From: Chondrilla cf. caribensis
Lineage: Eukaryota > Porifera > Demospongiae > Chondrillida > Chondrillidae
Assembly (NCBI GenBank): GCA_964020155.1
Contig: OZ026567.1
Coordinates: 1,321,693-1,385,692, forward strand
Reading direction: 5' to 3'
DNA: 64,000 nucleotides
Shown: positions 23,303-50,400 of the stretch, piece after piece
Layout of the letters: each line of letters begins with the position of its first letter
Position numbering within the stretch: position 1 is the stretch's first letter
Translations under genes and position numbers: made by a program
Notes under the pieces: generated by a model
The model's input: only the letters and a program-made list of their open reading frames with translations
Database searches by the model: none
Told to the model about the DNA's origin: nothing

Positions 23303-23605
23303 GTACGTTTTAGAGATTTTAATTTATAGTGAAATTATGTAATAATAGTAATCATACATTCAAAATTAATACTGCAATGTACTGTATGCGTGGACATAAT
23401 ATAGATGATCTATGGATTTCTTTAGCATAGAGTTTATAAATTTATTAACAGTTATGATACATTTTAATTGCAGTTGTAAATATTAGGTAAGTACAATCTG
23501 CACCCAATTAATTGATATTTGTTATATAATTATGCTAGAAACTATAATACATTTATGTATACATAATATACACACGTAATTGTAATTAATACTTAATTTT
23601 AACAA
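20610..23605. other. Intergenic, 3 kb, no gene recognised
   Basis: AT-rich sequence between the CARD/Death gene start and the 3' end of hydrolase copy 2. It contains a short GATGGCTCA tandem (about 22487-22513) and an AT microsatellite (about 23248-23300). I see no conserved frame, tRNA or terminal inverted repeat. It is not similar to the corresponding interval of copy 1 (4537-7220). Confidence 0.6.
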
Positions 23606-25171
23606 TTATAATCCAAACTTTGCTGATAATGTTGAATTGTTGACAGAGTAATGTTCCCTCAGTCCGTCCACGTAGACCCACTCCATGACCCTCGCTGGGG
23701 AGAGGAGCTTGCAGTAATGCATACCAGCAGCGGCCTGGACATAGTAATGATCAGGAGTGCATAAAATGGCTGACGACACCTCAATAATGTCTCCTCCTGT
23801 TGAATTCTTTGCTTTGGTGTACTTCAAGCTGTGGTAGATCCAAAGCGGTCCTGCATTGTACGGCCCCCTGTCCTTTACCATCACCATTGGGACCCCGTAT
23901 CGGGTGAAACGAGACAGTGTATCAGGACCGGCATTCTTCATAGCCCAGTTGTAGCTCAAGCGATTCACCTCAGCACATAAAGAAGGGCTGTCCGTGACAT
24001 TGAAGTCGACTTTACCATAGCCAGCTGCCTCCAGGAATACCTGTCTTGATTTGATTTTTGCCCGGATCTCCTGAGCAGAATTTGAGAAGAAACCAGTGTC
24101 GAGTTTGTCACCTTCTTCATAGACGTTGTCCGACACACTCTGCGAGTGTAGCACACAGGAGTTGGATGGTTTGGAGCAGTTGTTGAGAATGTGAGGAAGG
24201 GGAACGGGAATTCGAATCTGAGACTCAGGGTGGAATTGATCAGCATCGTCCACTGTCCCCTCCTTCAGACCAGCAATAGAGGACACAGCTGTGGGCGTCC
24301 AAGGAGAGCCAAGTGTACAAGCAGAACTTGGTGGGTTATCATAGCAGGGAGGTTTGAAGTGGTAAGATGCCTCCAAACTGTAAGCACTCAACAGAGGTTG
24401 TAAAAACACACCAGTGGTAGAAACGCCTTTGTCGATAAGCGCTATTGAGGACGTATTGCCAAGGTGCACAGAGATAAATGCAGACACGTACATTGCAACA
24501 GTGGAGTGAGCATTGTCAAAGCTTATTTCTGCTTTCAAGTCTCGCTCTCGAACGAGGAGAGGCATGCTACCTGAAGCAAACTCAAAATGGTTCATCCCCT
24601 TGACAACGATTACAGGAAATGTTGCTACGGCAACCTGTCTGTCCGGTGCTATGGCAATCCTGTGATAGTACTCCTCCATCATTCTAGACACTCGATTCAA
24701 TCCATCCAGTTCTCCCCCTATGGCCAAGGTAGGCACAGGATAGCTGTCGTTTCGATGTTTACGAAGAAGAAAAGATCCCATTAGAATTTGACCTGCTGCA
24801 CTCTTTGCATTGTTCTTTACATAGTCCTGCAACACAGCTCCTCCAAGGGAGTGTCCACCGAAGAAGACCTTGACGTCCGACTTCATTCCTTGCGAAGACA
24901 TAGCTTGCAATACGTTGGCTATGCCTTTCGACAGAACTAGCGGCTCGGCAATATCACCGAGAAATTCGGGGATTCCTACCCAAAGAGGTTCGTAGCAGGC
25001 GTCTTGAATAGCTCTGGCGAGCGGGACGTACTGGTCAGGCTTTATCTGAGCTCCTTGGACAAGAACGAAAGCTATTTCTTCGCCAGCAGTTTTGGTGGGT
25101 TTGAGAATTACATCACCGCCCCAGGCTCGACCAAGAAGAGTCAACGAGAGGAATAATAGAGCTTTAGACAT
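23606..25171 (-). CDS. Secreted alpha/beta hydrolase, copy 2 (521 aa)
   Basis: A single-exon paralogue of the gene at 7221-8795, about 97-98% identical. The signal peptide, GGHSLGG elbow (Ser108), GGELDGL (Asp156) and GMNHFEF (His195) are all kept, so both copies should be active. Differences are scattered and mostly conservative (for example N46D, Q191K in residue numbering from the start). The C-terminus ends NNSTLSAKFGL instead of the longer tail of copy 1; downstream sequence is unrelated, which places the left breakpoint of the duplication at about 23625 (7248 in copy 1). Head-to-head with the intact HYKK gene. Confidence 0.9.
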   Translation of the reverse strand: MSKALLFLSLTLLGRAWGGDVILKPTKTAGEEIAFVLVQGAQIKPDQYVPLARAIQDACYEPLWVGIPEFLGDIAEPLVLSKGIANVLQAMSSQGMKSDVKVFFGGHSLGGAVLQDYVKNNAKSAAGQILMGSFLLRKHRNDSYPVPTLAIGGELDGLNRVSRMMEEYYHRIAIAPDRQVAVATFPVIVVKGMNHFEFASGSMPLLVRERDLKAEISFDNAHSTVAMYVSAFISVHLGNTSSIALIDKGVSTTGVFLQPLLSAYSLEASYHFKPPCYDNPPSSACTLGSPWTPTAVSSIAGLKEGTVDDADQFHPESQIRIPVPLPHILNNCSKPSNSCVLHSQSVSDNVYEEGDKLDTGFFSNSAQEIRAKIKSRQVFLEAAGYGKVDFNVTDSPSLCAEVNRLSYNWAMKNAGPDTLSRFTRYGVPMVMVKDRGPYNAGPLWIYHSLKYTKAKNSTGGDIIEVSSAILCTPDHYYVQAAAGMHYCKLLSPARVMEWVYVDGLREHYSVNNSTLSAKFGL

Positions 25172-25357
25172 GATACAAGCGTAAGGGACAAGGCTATTGG
25201 CAATAGGTCAAATACCAACGAACAACAGTAACACGAAGCTAGCTGGAGCTGTGTTACGCAATTGACATGGCCACGAACAAAATGGCGGATGTTGTCTACA
25301 GCTAACGGATTGTGCACGTTTACTTCATCGTTCTGTTTACTCCGTATAAGGAATTAT
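25172..25357. promoter_or_regulatory. Bidirectional promoter, hydrolase / HYKK copy 2
   Basis: Near-identical to 8796-8981. The inverted CCAAT-type box CTATTGGCAATAGG and the YY1-like AAAATGGCGG (25279-25288) are both conserved between the copies. Confidence 0.55.
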
Positions 25358-26925
<1,568 letters not shown>

Positions 26926-27097
26926 CATTGGCTGCACCCTCGCTTCATACGTGATATGTGTCTTATAAATATTCATCTATTTCATGATTATACATACGTT
27001 TGGAATTAAATATGGCGCTCGTATGGCTAATATAGACTATAGCTATGCAAACTCTAGGTTATAGTCGAGCATAATAATTATTATTGCAGCGCGTGAA

Positions 27098-27619
27098 ATG
27101 ACATCTGTAGTTGTTCGGCCAGCTCTAGAGTCTGATTCTGACGGCATACTTAACGTTCACGTCAATTCTATCAAAGAAATGTGTTCAAAAACTTACCCTA
27201 GTGAGAAGATACAGTACTGGTCGAACAGGCAATGTGAGGAAAAATACAAACGTGCTATCAGTGAACAGGATCCACTCAGTGCTGTTTTTGTGGCAGAAAA
27301 AGGCGGGAAAATAGTGGGATTCGGTCACGTTAGACTGCCCGACTCTTCCAGAGAGCACGTAGGTGAAATTAAAGCTCTGTACGTGTCTCCCAGCGAGAGT
27401 GGTCAGGGAACAGGGAAGAGGATATTGGACTTGATGGAAAAGTCCGCTCACGAAGTGACGGGGCGCAGCCGTAGAGAACTGTGCGTCTGTTCGACATTGA
27501 ACGCCGTTGGCTTCTACGAGAAATGTGGTTTTGTATTGCAAGGACCGGTTGTTCACTCAGTTGGAGATGGAGTGGATCTAGACTGTATGAAACTGTCCAA
27601 GGAACTGGCCCCGAGATAG
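27098..27619 (+). CDS. GNAT-family N-acetyltransferase (173 aa, single exon)
   Basis: A complete frame with the GNAT fold order. VAEKGGKIVGFGHV is the beta2-beta3 hairpin (about residues 65-79). EIKALYVSPSESGQGTGKRIL (90-110) is beta4 plus the acetyl-CoA pyrophosphate-binding loop, with GQGTGK matching the R/Q-x-x-G-x-G/A signature. NAVGFYEKCGF (135-145) is motif B, with the Tyr often used as general acid. The substrate cannot be told; the family includes small-molecule and protein acetyltransferases, and close bacterial-type relatives are common. No intron, 172 bp downstream of HYKK on the same strand, and convergent with hexosaminidase. Upstream is ATATGGCGC, a weak YY1-like box. Confidence 0.88.
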   Translation: MTSVVVRPALESDSDGILNVHVNSIKEMCSKTYPSEKIQYWSNRQCEEKYKRAISEQDPLSAVFVAEKGGKIVGFGHVRLPDSSREHVGEIKALYVSPSESGQGTGKRILDLMEKSAHEVTGRSRRELCVCSTLNAVGFYEKCGFVLQGPVVHSVGDGVDLDCMKLSKELAPR

Positions 27620-28176
27620 ATAGTACGTACAATACATGTACAGCACCATTTTATATCTCAGATGGATCCATCAATCATTGATAATTTTTAAATATTGTTT
27701 ACGTGTTATTATTTATTTACATTTTAATGAATTTGAAGTTAACTGAGAGGGGGACTCAGGAAGCGTGGCAGGGAGTTGGTCAATAGCTGACTGGGTGGCT
27801 AGTTTATTGTTTATAAGAGTGTGAGTATTGTGATATTTCCTAATTTTGCTGGCCATCACGGCCTCCATTGAAGTACACACGAGTATTAGCGTTAGTATGT
27901 GAACACCATGTACAGACAATGTGGCTCTAAATGTGGTATTTAACTACAAATTAATACAATATTGAACCTCAATTTATAATTAATTTTATTATGATTATTA
28001 CGTATTTATGATATATTATAACCCTATCCATTGTAACTTGAGATACAAAACAAAATAGTGTGTCAAACGTACGTACAATAGTTTAACAATTCATGGCTAT
28101 TATCACTGTGTATAATAATATGCTCTTACTACACTGACATCTAAAGGGAGTCTTATCACGGATGTGTGCTTGTGCC
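27620..28176. other. Convergent intergenic region
   Basis: AT-rich 3' flanks of the GNAT and hexosaminidase genes. Nothing further is recognised. Confidence 0.6.
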
Positions 28177-36590
<8,414 letters not shown>

Positions 36591-36631
36591 TTTAAATGAT
36601 CACGTGATAAGTCTGCTCAAGCATGTAAAAG
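36591..36631. promoter_or_regulatory. 41 bp divergent promoter with TCACGTGA box
   Basis: The HEX ATG (36590, minus) and the HYKK-like ATG (36632, plus) are only 41 bp apart. Between them, ATCACGTGAT (36599-36608) is a perfect palindrome containing TCACGTGA, the M-box/CLEAR-type E-box bound by MiT/TFE factors (MITF, TFEB) in lysosomal gene promoters of animals. Given that HEX is a lysosomal enzyme, the match is meaningful, but binding is inferred. With so little room, both 5' UTRs must be very short or overlap the other gene. Confidence 0.6.
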
Positions 36632-38415
<1,784 letters not shown>

Positions 38416-38790
38416 TTATTATATCAAATTACTTGTCAATATGTTTTTATCACCCATCATTGTATTACATGTACTTCTTATCCGATACACCTGCTATCAA
38501 TCCTGATTGACATGGTGTACATGAGCTAGGGAACAAGCGGTGTGTACGGTATGTATCAACCGGGTACATCAGCTGCAAGTTTTTCCATATAATGTTATGT
38601 GCTACGAAAGCTATAAGCTACGAAAGCATATATTGTTAATAATATTGTTAATAATGGTCTTCCCCCCCCCCCCCTTATGCAATAAAACACGGGGTCATAT
38701 ATTACGCAATGTAGCGTGCTTATTTTGCAATCAATTGTCCCTCCAGTGTGGTCTGTCATAGATCTAGACACTAGAGAATAACCTGCACAA
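38416..38790. other. Intergenic between HYKK-like gene and TPK
   Basis: 375 bp, AT-rich, with a poly-C run at about 38661-38673. Presumably holds the 3' UTR of one gene and the promoter of the next; no motif stands out. Confidence 0.5.
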
Positions 38791-43669
<4,879 letters not shown>

Positions 43670-43770
43670 TTTTGAGTCCTCATAATTCAATGGCATGTAT
43701 ATTATCACCCTCATAATTGATATTAATTTGCTTCCTAAAATTAATGAACGTATAGTAATATCTGAAGAAA

Positions 43771-45437
43771 ATGGCTGCCAATTATTTCGCGTTGCACGAG
43801 AGAAGAGCTCATTGTAGCACTCTGATTGGGGACAAACTTTATGTGTGGGGAGGGGTGACTACGGAACACATTTATCCGGCCGCAAATGAAGAAGAAGACG
43901 ATGATGATAGCGAATCCGATGATTCGGACGGACCTTCTTCACCGACTTTGGTCAAGTTGAGGAAACTTTTGCCCGACCCGAAGGACAATTTTGTGGACGT
44001 TTTCGACACGGTGACCCGCCTGTGGTGGCACTACACTACAACTGGAGACGTTCCCCCGGGAGACTACGGGTCCTCGCTGTGCCCCTTGGACAATCAGTTC
44101 ATATTTCTGTTTGGCGCGTACAACGGATTGAATTTCTCTTCCAGTCTGTACCGCCTGAATGTCGAGACCTTTGAGTGGACGAAGATCGAGCCGAATACAC
44201 CCACACTGCCCCTCCCATCCGCTAGAGTGGGGATGGTAGACTACCATCAGCACCTTTGCGTGTTCGGTGGTGTCTGTACCAGGCCACCCGATGAGAGGTC
44301 CAGAGTCAACCCTTCACTGCTGTATCAAGAAACAGCAAGTGGAAACAAGCCATGGGGGTGGTCCAACGAGTACTGCGAGTTCAATGTTGCCAAAGGTATT
44401 GAGTAGCATGTGATAGCATGAACTAAAGGTCCCTTGTAGTTGTCTTGCCAGTTCTACTGTATATGCAATAGTTGAACCTTATTAGTTATGTGTGGTTTGG
44501 AGGGTTCAGGGATGTTACGCTGTACTGTGTGTACATACGTAGATCCAGTGGAACCTCTCTATTGAGCACACTTCGGGACTTTGTGTCCTTGTTACAGCTA
44601 GAGGTGTTCTCAATCCAGAGGTCATTTAATACACTAATACTACAGTATTACAATGTGACAAAGAATGGTGTCCTTTCTATAAAGGTGTCCTCAATTCAAA
44701 GGTTTATAATAGAGAGATTCTGCTGTATGTGTGTGGGGAACCCCCTAGACATAATACGTGCCCCGGTTCTCCCATTGCAATTTGTGTGGCTACCTCAGCC
44801 TTTTGGATGAATTGTCCATCTCTTCCTCCCTGTATGACGTAGGGGAGTGGCAGATTGTGGATGTACGAAACCCTCCCCCACCTTGTGGGGGAGCAGCCTT
44901 TGTACAATTCGACTCTCACAGAGCTATCTCTTTCGGTGGTAGAGTTGGAGAAAATCTTTCAAATGCATTTTTCATCTTGGACCTATCAACAAAGGTATAT
45001 GCAAAAAACTTACTATTGTCTAGTGTATATATGCGGTGCAGTCCACTTATAGATGAGACTTCTCCTACATAGTTGAATTAAATTTATGTTTGAGTTGAAT
45101 CCATATGCTTATCCCAACAATCTCATTGTGTATTTTGAAAGGTGTGGTCTGGTCCAATTAACCCCCCGGGGGAGGACATTCCATGGCCCATTCCGAGAAC
45201 CTTTCACACCCTCACCTGTCTGGTGGATCCGGATAAGGTTGGGGATGGCTTGTTGGCCCGTTCACTGAAGCAGAAGATGCTGTTGCTGTGGGGAAAGAGC
45301 AAGACAGCAGCACCGAGTGTGTTCTCTGACGAAGCTTGGATAATGGAGTCAGTTGACTCCAGTAGCTTTGAAGATAATGTTCAGTGGACCAGGGTGTGTG
45401 TATGCGTGTGTGTGTGTGTATGCGTGTGTGTGTGTGT

Positions 45438-45497
<60 letters not shown>

Positions 45498-46262
45498 TGT
45501 GCGTACGAGTGCATTAAATTTACATTTCTGTGGTCCTGTGATCCAGTTGTGGTTACTAATTCACCACCACACCACCACTCACCAGATGTGCTGAAATAGC
45601 TCAGTTGGGAGAGCGTTAGACTGAAGATCTAAAGGTCCCTGGTTCGATCCCGGGTTTCAGCACTTTTTTTTCTTTTTTTTGATAATCCTCTCATCTCTAT
45701 AAATCTGGTGTATCCAATTCAACATATAGTAAAACCTAACCTTCCTTGTACTGTAATTCCTTCAATAACATTTTTTGTTATTCTCTATTGTACATAGTTA
45801 ATATAATAGTCCGTGTCTGACTAGTATTAGGCAAACAAACTTGTTCACTGTTCATTTCAGCTATAAGTGTTGGGCGGTATACACCGATTGTCATCCTAAT
45901 ATATATTTCATACAGATTGGTGTATATATATGTATGTATCTGTGTATGTGTATAAAAAATTATGCATGTGTGGTGTTGTATGAAAGTTTCCATGTACGTA
46001 CATACTGCGTATATACATACCTACATACTGTGTATGTACACATGTATGCATGTAGGTCCGTCTCCCCCTATTCCCTCGATCGTGGCACACTGTTGTTCCA
46101 CAATACGATCCTCATTCCACCATGTTGTACCTGCTTGGAGGAAACACTCCCTCCACTGATGATGCCATTTGTATGGTGAAGCCGTTCCAGAGGAAACAGC
46201 GTGGAGACTTTAGGAATCTTCAGTGGGGTATGTGGAGTCTGGGGGTTGGTGTGTGTGTGTGA

Positions 46263-46332
<70 letters not shown>

Positions 46333-46424
46333 TTGTGTGTATACGTGTGTGTGTGTATGTGTGTGTGTGTGTGTGTGTGCGTTTGTGTGTATACGTGTGT
46401 GTGTGTGTATGCGTTTGTGTGTAT

Positions 46425-46464
<40 letters not shown>

Positions 46465-46917
46465 ATTATGCGTATACAATATACATTTTAATATGCTCAA
46501 CTCAAGTACATGTTAATAACATGAACTATTTGTATGTTAGCTGTGATTGTGTGCTTTACATGAAATCACTATAATACATACGTACACATTATTTATATAT
46601 TTAAAAATATAGTATTTGCATTATATTTGTTATCTATTGCATATGCGATAAACATTATGTATTTTGCATTCATTCTTCACTCTTTCTCTTAAGGAGTACC
46701 TAATCTGCAAACTCTGTGTCTGAATACTGTGGTGAAGGTGACCAAAGGTCTTATTGGACCAGTGTGTCAAATTTTGCCGGAGAAGCTGGCATTGTTGCTG
46801 AGAGACCACGTTAGGAAACAAGGGTATTTCCCCATTGTCAGTATCCACGGTTACACCAAAGAACACTCCCCTGCTGAAGATGGCAGTGAAAACACTCAGT
46901 TCATGCGTGGATTGTGA
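43771..46917 (+). CDS. Kelch-repeat protein, KLHDC1/2-like (5 exons, 474 aa)
   Basis: Exons 43771-44395, 44843-44994, 45142-45393, 46056-46227 and 46694-46917, with consistent phases and stop TGA at 46915. The kelch blades are visible as repeated GG doublets with downstream aromatic residues: KLYVWGGV, FIFLFGAYN, LCVFGGV, ISFGGRVG, MLLLWGKS and LYLLGGN. No BTB domain. An acidic insert (EEEDDDDSESDDSD) follows the first blade. The insert in the third blade (GWSNEYCEF) and the Leu-rich C-terminal helix (VCQILPEKLALLLRDHV) match the layout of KLHDC1/2, Cullin-2 substrate receptors that read C-terminal degrons. That function is inferred only from layout. An intron holds a tRNA-Phe gene. Confidence 0.85.
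44546..44725. mobile_element. 180 bp pogo-like MITE, kelch intron 1
   Basis: The ends CAGTGGAACCTCTCTATT and AATAGAGAGATTCTGCTG are imperfect inverted repeats, with TA at the right flank. The interior repeats GGTGTCCTCAATTC-like boxes. The left flanking TA is not adjacent, so that end may be eroded. Confidence 0.7.
45394..45495 (+). repeat. (TG)n starting at the kelch exon 3 donor
   Basis: The donor is GTGTGTGTATGCGTG; the dinucleotide tract is the start of the intron. Confidence 0.97.
45590..45662 (+). tRNA. trnF-GAA: tRNA-Phe (GAA), second copy
   Basis: 73 nt, one base different from the tRNA at 41255 (D-loop TTGG instead of TAGG). All stems pair, the anticodon is GAA, and a T-run follows. 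The 55 bp upstream (GTGATCCAGTTGTGGTTACT onward) also match the first copy, so flank and gene moved together. In kelch intron 3, same strand as the host gene. Confidence 0.95.
46248..46461 (+). repeat. (TG)n, kelch intron 4
   Basis: Interrupted TG tract with a repeated GCGTTTGTGTGTATACGTG block, starting about 20 bp after the donor at 46228. Confidence 0.95.
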
Positions 46918-47429
46918 CCCCATGACCTCCCACTGTTTCTGCACATGAGAAAGATTGGATTGGTCTATAATCAAGAATAACTCACTCTTGTATACACGTA
47001 TTCAATTTCGTATAATGAATGGATTGAGCATATTATATAATTACATATTGCGGCCCATTAAGTGAGTGGCACTGTACTATACTCTATAATATTATACATA
47101 TGTTTTCATACATATTATACATAATGGAATAAAATGATAATTATGATATTATAGTGCAGTCATCATTATAATATCATTATATATTATGCACAAAACATAT
47201 TATAGTTAATGTTTTTAGATAGGTATTTGATGTACGTATGTATTGACAGCATGCGTAATATATTCACATCCAGTTTCATGTGTACACGTACAAATGAAAT
47301 ATTACAATAATATATATTATATATATATTATTATTATACATTATATAAAATATATAAAATTATGTATAATATTATAATATAATTCAATTAAACCTTTGTA
47401 GTGATCAAATATAATAGGAAGCTGTCCCA
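46918..47429. other. AT-rich intergenic before the satellite
   Basis: 3' flank of the kelch gene; strongly AT-rich (AT and TTA runs at about 47305-47390). No gene seen. Confidence 0.6.
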
Positions 47430-50400
47430 CCTTATGACCAGACCTAGCTGATGGCATGAACTAAATGCCGAAACAATCCCCATTTCAATATGTGGCCTCT
47501 AACCTAATGCACATTCTGAGGTGCTTAATATTTGTCAATGTATAGGAGAGAATAGGAGAAATAACGCTAAGCACCTTCTTGCATAACTCTTGGTAGAGGA
47601 GACATATCAATCTGATATTTTCACCAGACCTAGGTGAGGCATGAACTAAATGCTGAAACAATTCATATTTCAATTGCAATACGTGGCCCGTAACCCCAAC
47701 TACATTTGGAGGTGCTTAGTATTTTTACAATGTATGTATGTATGGGAGAGAATAGGAGAAAAATATGCCAATTACCTTCTTGCATAACTCATGGGAGAGG
47801 GGCCTTGTCAACTTGATAATTGTACTGGACCAGCTGATGACATGAACTGAATGCTGAAACAATTATCATCTCAGTACATGGCCTGTAACCTTAGGTACTT
47901 TAAGAGGTACTTAATATTTTTTCAATGTATAGGAGAGAATAGGAAAATAGACACTATAAGCACCTTCTTGCATAACTCATGGGAGAGTGGCAGTGTCATC
48001 TTGATATTTTCACCAACCCTAACTGATGGCATGAAGTAAATGCTGAAAAAATTCTCATCTCAGTCTCTAACCCTTAATACATTCCAAGGTGCTGAATATT
48101 TTTTCAATGCACGTACATATGTAGGGAAGAAAATGCTAAGCACCTTTTTGCACAACTCATGGGAGAGGGGGCGTGTCAGCTTGATATTTCAAACAAAGTT
48201 GGGGATGTGAACTAACTTCTGAAACAATTCCCATCTCAATAGGTGGCCTGTAACCCCAGTTACATTCGGAGGTGCTTAAGATTATTTCAATGTATGGAAG
48301 ACTACGTACATATAGGAGAGAAAATGCTAAGCATGCTCCTTTTCGCATAGCTCATGGGAGAGGGGGCGTGTCAACTTTACATTTTAGACAGAACTAGCTG
48401 GGGATATGAACTAACTTCTCAAACAATTCCCATCTCAATAGGTGGCCTGTCACCCCAGTTACTTCGGAGGTGCTTAACACTTTTTCAATGTATGGGAGCA
48501 TACGTACCTTCCCATACATTGAAAAGATATTAAAAACCTCTGGATGTTGTTAGGGTTAGGGACCACCTGTGGAGATGAAAATTGCTTCATACGTTAGTAT
48601 AGGTCCACAACTAGGTTCTCCTAATATATCATGTTGACGCGTCCTCTCTCCCATGAGCTAAGCAAAAAGGTACTTAGCATTGTTTGATCCTATACCTTCC
48701 CACACATTCAAAATATATTAAGCACCTCCGGATGTAGTTAGGGTTAGGGACCACCTGTGGTGATGAAAATTGTTTCATAAGTTAGTATAGGCCCACAATA
48801 AGGTTTCCATTAAATATCATTTTGACACGCCCCTTCTCCCATAAGCTACGCAAAAAGGTGCTTAGCATTGTTTGACCCTATGTATGGGAGAGTGTAGGGG
48901 AGAAAACGCTAAGCACCTTTTTGTATAGCTCATGGGGGAGGGGGCGTGTCAACTTTATATTTTAGCTCGACTTAGCTGATGACGTGAAGTAACTTATGAC
49001 ACAATTCCCATCTCCATACGTAGCTTACCTGTAAACCCATCTACAAGTGGAGGTGCTTAATATTTTTTCAATTATTTTTTCAATGTATGGGAGAGTATAG
49101 GGGAGAAAACGCTAAGCACCTTTTTGTATAGCTCATGGGGGAGGGGGTGTGTCAACTTGATATTTTAGTCCAACCTAGCTGGGAACATGAAGTAACTTAT
49201 GAAACAATTCCCATCTCCGTAGCTTACCCATAACCCCAGCTACAAGTGGAGGTGCTTAATATTTTTTCAATGTATGGTAGAGTATAGGGGAGAAAATGCT
49301 AAGCACCTTTTTGTATAGCTCATGGGGGAGGGAGAGTGTCAACTTGATATTTTAGACAGACCTAGCTGGGAACATGAAGTAACTTATGAACCAATTCTCA
49401 TCTTTGTAGCTTACCCGTAAGCCCATCTACAAATGGAGGTGCTTAACATTATTTCAATGTATGGTAGAGTATAGGGGAGAAAACGTTAAGCACCTTTTTG
49501 TGTAGCTCATTAGGGAGGGGGCGTGTCAACTTGATATTTTAGTCCAACTCCGCTGGGAACATGAAGTAACTTATGAACCAATTCTCATCTTTGTAGCTTA
49601 CCCGTAAATCCATCTACAAGTGGAGGTGCTTAATATTTTTTCAATGTATGGGAGAGTATAGGGGAGAAAATGCTAAGCACCTTTTTGTATAGCTCATGGG
49701 GGAGGGGGCATGTCATCTTGATAATTTAGACAGACCTAGCTGGGAACATGAAGTAACTTATGAAACAATTTCCATCTTTGTAGCTTACCCATAACCCCAG
49801 CTACAAGTGGAGGTGCTTAATATTTTTTCAATGTATGGGAGAGTATAGGGGAGAAAATGCTAAGCACCTTTTTGTATAGTTCATGGGGGAGGGGGCGTGT
49901 CAACTTGATATTTTATTCTGATCTAGCTGGGAACATGAAGTAACTTATGAAACAATTCCAATCTTTGTATCTTACCCGTAAACCCATCTACAAGTGGAGG
50001 TGCTTAATATTTTTTCAATGTATGGGAGAGTATAGGGGAGAAAATGCTAAGCACCTTTTTGTATAGCTCATGGGGGAGGGGGCGTGTCAGCTTGATATTT
50101 TAGACCGACCTAGCTGAGAACATGAAGTAACTTATGGAGCAATTCCCACCTTTGTATCTTACCCGTAACCCCATCTACAAGTGGAGGTGCTTAATATTTT
50201 TTCAATGTATTGAAGAGTATAGGGGAGAAAATGCTAAGCACCTTTTTGTATAGCTCATGGTGGAGGGGGCGTGTCAGCTTGATTATTTAGACAGACCTAG
50301 CTTGGAACATGAAGTAACTTATGAAACAATTCCCATCTCCGTAGCTTACCCGTAACCCCATCTACAAGTGGAGGTGCTTAATATTTTTTCAATGTACGTA

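Noticed and set aside
48550..48561. TTAGGGTTAGGG, looking like telomere repeat (again near 48735)
   Set aside because: Only two repeats each, within a satellite B unit variant; no telomeric array.
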